Shown one piece after another: positions 59,877 through 64,000 of a DNA stretch of 64,000 bases. The stretch is taken from the NCBI GenBank assembly GCA_024693135.1, contig JAILLN010000023.1, forward strand, positions 62,001 to 126,000, written 5' to 3'. Within the stretch, counting starts at the first letter, position 1. Every line of letters begins with the position of its first letter. This DNA comes from Lachnospiraceae bacterium (GTDB lineage Bacteria; Bacillota; Clostridia; Lachnospirales; Lachnospiraceae). A model generated the notes under the pieces. That model saw nothing but the letters and a program-made list of their open reading frames with translations. It searched no databases and was not told the DNA's origin. Position numbers and translations under genes: made by a program.

Positions 59877-61391
59877 ATGGCGACAATAAAATGTCCGGGC
59901 TGCGGGCTGATCGTAAGCGATGAAGACGGGGAATGTTTTGCCTGCGGGTTTTCTTTTACAAAGAATATAGGCACGGCAGAAAATGGCGCCGGGGAACCGG
60001 GAATGGAGGATCCGGGACAGGAGGATTTAGCTGAAGCGGAGAACCCGGGACAGGACGGTGCGACCGAAGCGGAATACGGGACGGAGAACCCTGGACAGGC
60101 CGGCTTGACCGAAGCGGAGAACCCGGGGGCGGCCGGCTTGACCGGGGCGGAGAATCCGGGACAGGACGGTGCGGCCGAAGCAGGACCCGGAGAAGAGCCG
60201 AAGCTTAAGAAGGGCGTACCGCCATGGATATTCCTTGCAGCCTGCATTATGGCAAACCTGCTGTTGATCGGCCTTTCCTTCGGCTTTTCTGCCTTCGTGG
60301 CCAATCAGATGGTGCTGGCAGAGGCGTCTGCGGCCGATGCCATTGCCGCAGAGGAGGGACAGGCTTCGGAGGGCAGCCTGGAGGAAGAAGAAAGGCCCGG
60401 GGAAGAAACACCATCAGATGCCGAAACCATGCCGGGATCCGAAGCACCACAGGAAGCAGAAAGCATGCCTGGGCCAGAAGATGCGCCCCAGCCGGTGGGC
60501 ATACCGGAATCCGAAGCGCCGGAAGATACGGAGATCCTGCCGGAGCCGGAAATGCCGCAGAATCCGGATGAATCTTCCGGGGCAGAAGCGCAGAATGCGG
60601 ATGGAGGCACCGGCACAGCAGAAGCGCAGAATGCGGATGGAAGCACCGGCACAGCGGAAGCGCAGAGTTCCGGCGGAGGCTCCGGTACAGCAGAAGCGCA
60701 GAATGCGGATGGAGGCACCGGTACAGCAGAAGCGCAGAGTTCCGGCGGAGGCACCGGCACGGCAGAAGCGCAGAGTTCCGGAGAAGGCTCAGGCACTTCA
60801 GAAGCACAGAATACGGATGGGAGCACCGGCACAGCGGAAGCTCAGAATGCAGATGGAAGCACCGGCACAACAGAAGCACAGAATGCTGGTGGAGGCTCAG
60901 GAGCAGGAGATACAGCAAATGCTGATGGAAATTCCGGCACAGCGGAAGCGCAGAGTTCCGGTGGAGGCTTGAGCGCTGAACCAGCGCAGAAGCCGAAAGA
61001 CACTTCAGGACAGACCGCCGCTTCAAAAAAGACCGGAAATTCGGCACCGAAGGCCTTTTCTCCAAAGGACCTTTCCGATGCGACCATCGAGTCCATCGCA
61101 ACCTACGGGGATTTCCTTACCATGTACCAGCTGATCCAGGCGGATTATCTGAAGAACCTTGAGCAGGCCATGAAGGGAACAGTGTATTACAACGGGGAGG
61201 CGTTTCAGAAGATCCGACGCGATAAGGAGGCGGAGTATGCCCTGCTTCAGATGCAGTATGCTTCGCTGAAGGAAGCCCGGCTCCCCAGCCAGGAAGCCTA
61301 TGTGCGATACCTGAAGGCCTTCCGTGATTCCCTGTGGCGGTCCGTGGCAGGCTTGAACCAGCAAAAAAGCCAGTCGGCAGCCCAGCCCTAG
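59877..61391 (+). CDS. Zinc-ribbon membrane protein with 12-residue tandem repeats
   Basis: 504 residues from ATG 59877. The cytoplasmic head has a zinc ribbon (CPGCGL, CFACG at about 6-26), then ENPGQ/AEN-type repeats (about 44-105). One membrane helix (PWIFLAACIMANLLLIGLSF) is followed by an acidic, then a repetitive extracellular stretch: eleven 12-residue units of the type AEAQNADGGTGT. A final helical domain of about 120 residues (YGDFLTMYQLIQADYLKNLE, ending in SAAQP) closes it. The layout parallels the M4 protein at 32943 (ribbon-helix-extracellular). The function is unknown. Confidence 0.75.
   Translation: MATIKCPGCGLIVSDEDGECFACGFSFTKNIGTAENGAGEPGMEDPGQEDLAEAENPGQDGATEAEYGTENPGQAGLTEAENPGAAGLTGAENPGQDGAAEAGPGEEPKLKKGVPPWIFLAACIMANLLLIGLSFGFSAFVANQMVLAEASAADAIAAEEGQASEGSLEEEERPGEETPSDAETMPGSEAPQEAESMPGPEDAPQPVGIPESEAPEDTEILPEPEMPQNPDESSGAEAQNADGGTGTAEAQNADGSTGTAEAQSSGGGSGTAEAQNADGGTGTAEAQSSGGGTGTAEAQSSGEGSGTSEAQNTDGSTGTAEAQNADGSTGTTEAQNAGGGSGAGDTANADGNSGTAEAQSSGGGLSAEPAQKPKDTSGQTAASKKTGNSAPKAFSPKDLSDATIESIATYGDFLTMYQLIQADYLKNLEQAMKGTVYYNGEAFQKIRRDKEAEYALLQMQYASLKEARLPSQEAYVRYLKAFRDSLWRSVAGLNQQKSQSAAQP
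60590..60985 (+). repeat. 36-bp minisatellite inside the zinc-ribbon membrane protein
   Basis: About eleven units of 36 bp, each encoding a 12-residue E-A-Q-N/S-A/S-D/G pattern ending TGT or SGT. Being a multiple of three, copy-number change keeps the reading frame. Confidence 0.9.
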
Positions 61392-61446
61392 TACACGGCA
61401 CGGATTCCTATCCAGAAGGCTGATCCTGCGCGAAAAACAGCGGTAA

Positions 61447-61558
61447 GGATAAGAGCACAGGGAAGTGACGTCACGAATAAGAGCACAAGGAAGAGGCGTC
61501 ACGGATAAGAGCACAAGGAAGAGGCGTCGCGGATAAGAACACAAGGAAGAGGCGTCAC
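61447..61558 (+). repeat. Four tandem 28-bp units upstream of the cytidine deaminase gene
   Basis: Units at 61447, 61475, 61503 and 61531, each beginning GRATAAGARCACA and ending GRCGTCRC, with no spacers. They are in the non-coding gap between the zinc-ribbon gene and the deaminase gene. Purpose unknown. Confidence 0.9.
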
Positions 61559-61623
61559 GAGGAAACGACATGGGCTTGGATGGCTGTAGTATACGAAAAA
61601 AAGAGGGGGAAAAAGGAGGAAAA

Positions 61624-62019
61624 ATGGATCAGACCTGGATCGACATGTATAATGCGGCGAAGGCCGTGCTGGGCGGCAGAACAATTTCTGAATATGTTAC
61701 GGCAGGAGAGGTATCGGCCGCGGTCCGCTCAAAATCAGGCAGGATCTATGTGGGGGTCTGCATTGATACCTGCTCGACCCTTGGGATCTGTGCGGAGAGG
61801 AACGCGATCTTCAATATGATCACCAACGGGGAAAATGAGATCGACAGGGTGCTCTGCATCCCGCCGAATGAAGGGAAGGGGGCGCCATGCGGAGCCTGCA
61901 GGGAGCTGATGGTACAGCTCATGCCTGGAAAATATAAGGACATTGAGATCATGATCGATTATTCCAAGGGGAAGGCCATGAAGCTGGGGGAACTGACCCC
62001 GGAATGGTGGATCGACTGA
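61624..62019 (+). CDS. Cytidine deaminase family protein
   Basis: 131 residues from ATG 61624, after AAAGGAGG. The zinc-dependent deaminase signature is complete: CAERNAIFNMI (with the proton-shuttling E) and PCGACRELM. A GVCIDTCSTLGIC stretch precedes the first motif. It deaminates cytidine-type nucleosides for pyrimidine salvage. A blasticidin-S-deaminase-type member of the same family is the alternative. I prefer the short start over the upstream in-frame ATG at 61570. Confidence 0.9.
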   Translation: MDQTWIDMYNAAKAVLGGRTISEYVTAGEVSAAVRSKSGRIYVGVCIDTCSTLGICAERNAIFNMITNGENEIDRVLCIPPNEGKGAPCGACRELMVQLMPGKYKDIEIMIDYSKGKAMKLGELTPEWWID

Positions 62020-62084
62020 ATAAGCCAGGCACCGGGAGCTTAGAGCGGTTTCACGGACATGAGAAAAACAGTGTCATGAAAAGG

Positions 62085-62113
62085 TTTATTTCTTCCGGGA
62101 AGTGTGGTACGAT
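62085..62113 (+). promoter_or_regulatory. Possible eno promoter
   Basis: TTTATT (62085-62090), 17-nt spacer, TACGAT (62108-62113), 50 nt before the eno ATG. The -35 element is poor. Confidence 0.35.
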
Positions 62114-62150
62114 AACGGTGTTTGAATTCAGATTGAGCCGTGCGGCTTAG

Positions 62151-63464
<1,314 letters not shown>

Positions 63465-63488
63465 TCGAAATAAACCCTTGAAATATAC

Positions 63489-63524
63489 GGGCTCCCCATC
63501 TTTTTGTGGGGAGCCCCTTTTGTT
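63489..63524 (+). terminator. Terminator after eno
   Basis: GGGCTCCCC (63489-63497) pairs perfectly with GGGGAGCCC (63508-63516), followed by CTTTTG. Confidence 0.9.
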
Positions 63525-63678
63525 TGCCCGGCATGTGTTTTCCCCAAAAGAACGGGCGAATAAGGCAGGGTTCATAAGCCTAGAATGGCTGCCTTATTTT
63601 GCAAATTGCAGGCGGGCCTGCTGCGATTTTGACAGCCACTATCAGGATGGGCTTGCCAGCCGCAGAGAGAAGAAGATC

Positions 63679-63777
63679 ATGGATTTCTTCATCGGTGAGG
63701 ATGAGGACGGAGATGCTGCTTTTAAGTGTGACCGGATCCTGTCTATGGATCTGAAAAGAAGGAAAAATAGAAGATGA
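63679..63777 (+). CDS. Small ORF overlapping the next gene, uncertain
   Basis: 32 residues from ATG 63679 (MDFFIGEDEDGDAAF to LKRRKNRR): acidic then basic. Ends with TGA overlapping the next ATG (ATGA). The same frame is open upstream through 63600 but has no start there. It may be a real small protein coupled to its neighbour, or the end of a decayed gene. No family recognised. Confidence 0.35.
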   Translation: MDFFIGEDEDGDAAFKCDRILSMDLKRRKNRR

Positions 63778-64000
63778 CCGCAGATCAGAGAGAATGGACA
63801 TGGGCAAGAGACGAACTTGTGAGAAATATTGTCGATCTTGGTTTCCCGGAGGAACTTGGAAACGAGATCGTGAAGAACCTCGGAAGCCCTAAGGCTATGC
63901 GCCGGATGACGGACTATCTCATAAATGTCAAGCCGAAAAGCGTTGAACTTGTGGTAGATGAGATGCTGGCAATCCGCAGCGAGATTCTGGCGTGGAAAGA
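63774..64000 (+). CDS. Conserved hypothetical protein (partial)
   Basis: At least 75 residues, running off the window. The visible part reads WARDELVRNIVDLGFPEEL, SPKAMRRMTDYLINVKPKS, then VELVVDEMLAIRSEI, an all-helical, soluble pattern. I recall similar short proteins in Lachnospiraceae without a known function. ATG 63774 overlaps the small ORF's stop. Confidence 0.6.
   Translation, partial: MTADQREWTWARDELVRNIVDLGFPEELGNEIVKNLGSPKAMRRMTDYLINVKPKSVELVVDEMLAIRSEILAWK

Overview
The window reads as one chromosomal stretch of a motile, Gram-positive, anaerobic Clostridia, most likely a member of the Lachnospiraceae. The G+C content looks to be in the mid-50s by eye. The reasons are the Bacillus/Clostridia gene order cheW-cheC-cheD-(hyp)-sigD-fapA-swrB-like-rpsB-tsf at the left end, the ytfI/ytfJ (gerW) pair, the yloU-yloV-recG block, lipoproteins with classical lipoboxes, and very strong AGGAGG-type ribosome binding sites. 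I saw no rRNA, tRNA, CRISPR array, transposase or phage gene.

Layout. 0-5.8 kb: the tail of a chemotaxis/flagellar operon (cheW end, cheC, cheD, sigma-28, FapA/DUF342, a SwrB-like DUF6115 protein and an MltG-like LysM-type protein). 5.8-8.1 kb: rpsB-tsf with a promoter, a nested-hairpin leader and a terminator. 8.1-11 kb: an AEC permease, an HExxH protein and a LysR regulator. 11-19.4 kb: one giant 2785-residue secreted repeat protein. 19.4-21 kb: ilvE with a promoter and hairpin leader, plus a small membrane protein. 21-31.2 kb: an accessory block with a two-dyad promoter driving a 21-codon ORF, a condensation/CAT-type acyltransferase, two S41-type lipoproteins, a sensor-MscS channel fusion and a methyltransferase-STAS fusion. 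Three of these genes have interrupted 5' ends. 31.3-38.3 kb: an AAA-ATPase remnant, a MATE pump, a membrane-anchored M4 metallopeptidase with a zinc ribbon, an ABC-class ATPase and a GT87-type mannosyltransferase-like protein. 38.4-47.2 kb: a signalling island with an EAL phosphodiesterase, CheV, a REC-GGDEF cyclase, a lone Hpt, an APC-permease/histidine-kinase/REC fusion and a MATE pump. 47.2-51.2 kb: a DUF3298-type lipoprotein, a frameshifted HExxH lipoprotein and an SGNH hydrolase. 51.2-52.0 kb: a non-coding region with stem-loops and six tandem 34-bp units. 52.0-59.8 kb: rpmB, gerW/ytfI, an HD-GYP-like protein, yloU, yloV/fakA-like and recG. 59.8-64 kb: a zinc-ribbon/minisatellite membrane protein, a cytidine deaminase, eno and two small right-edge ORFs.

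How they may work together. c-di-GMP and phosphotransfer are the recurring theme. A permease-kinase-receiver fusion, an adjacent Hpt and a divergent REC-GGDEF cyclase with an I-site have all the parts of a phosphorelay that would turn solute sensing into c-di-GMP. An EAL phosphodiesterase and CheV sit beside it, and the window starts with the CheC/CheD adaptation genes. This wiring is inferred from domains and proximity, not shown.

The most unusual items are the permease-kinase fusion relay, the S41/sensor-MscS/methyltransferase-STAS block with a multibranched RNA in front of the channel gene, and the structured 34-bp-repeat region before rpmB. Four predicted surface or secreted proteins are interrupted, three at homopolymer tracts (A6, T8, C6) and one by an in-frame TAA. 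They could be phase-variable loci, decaying genes or sequence errors, and only reads or relatives can decide.
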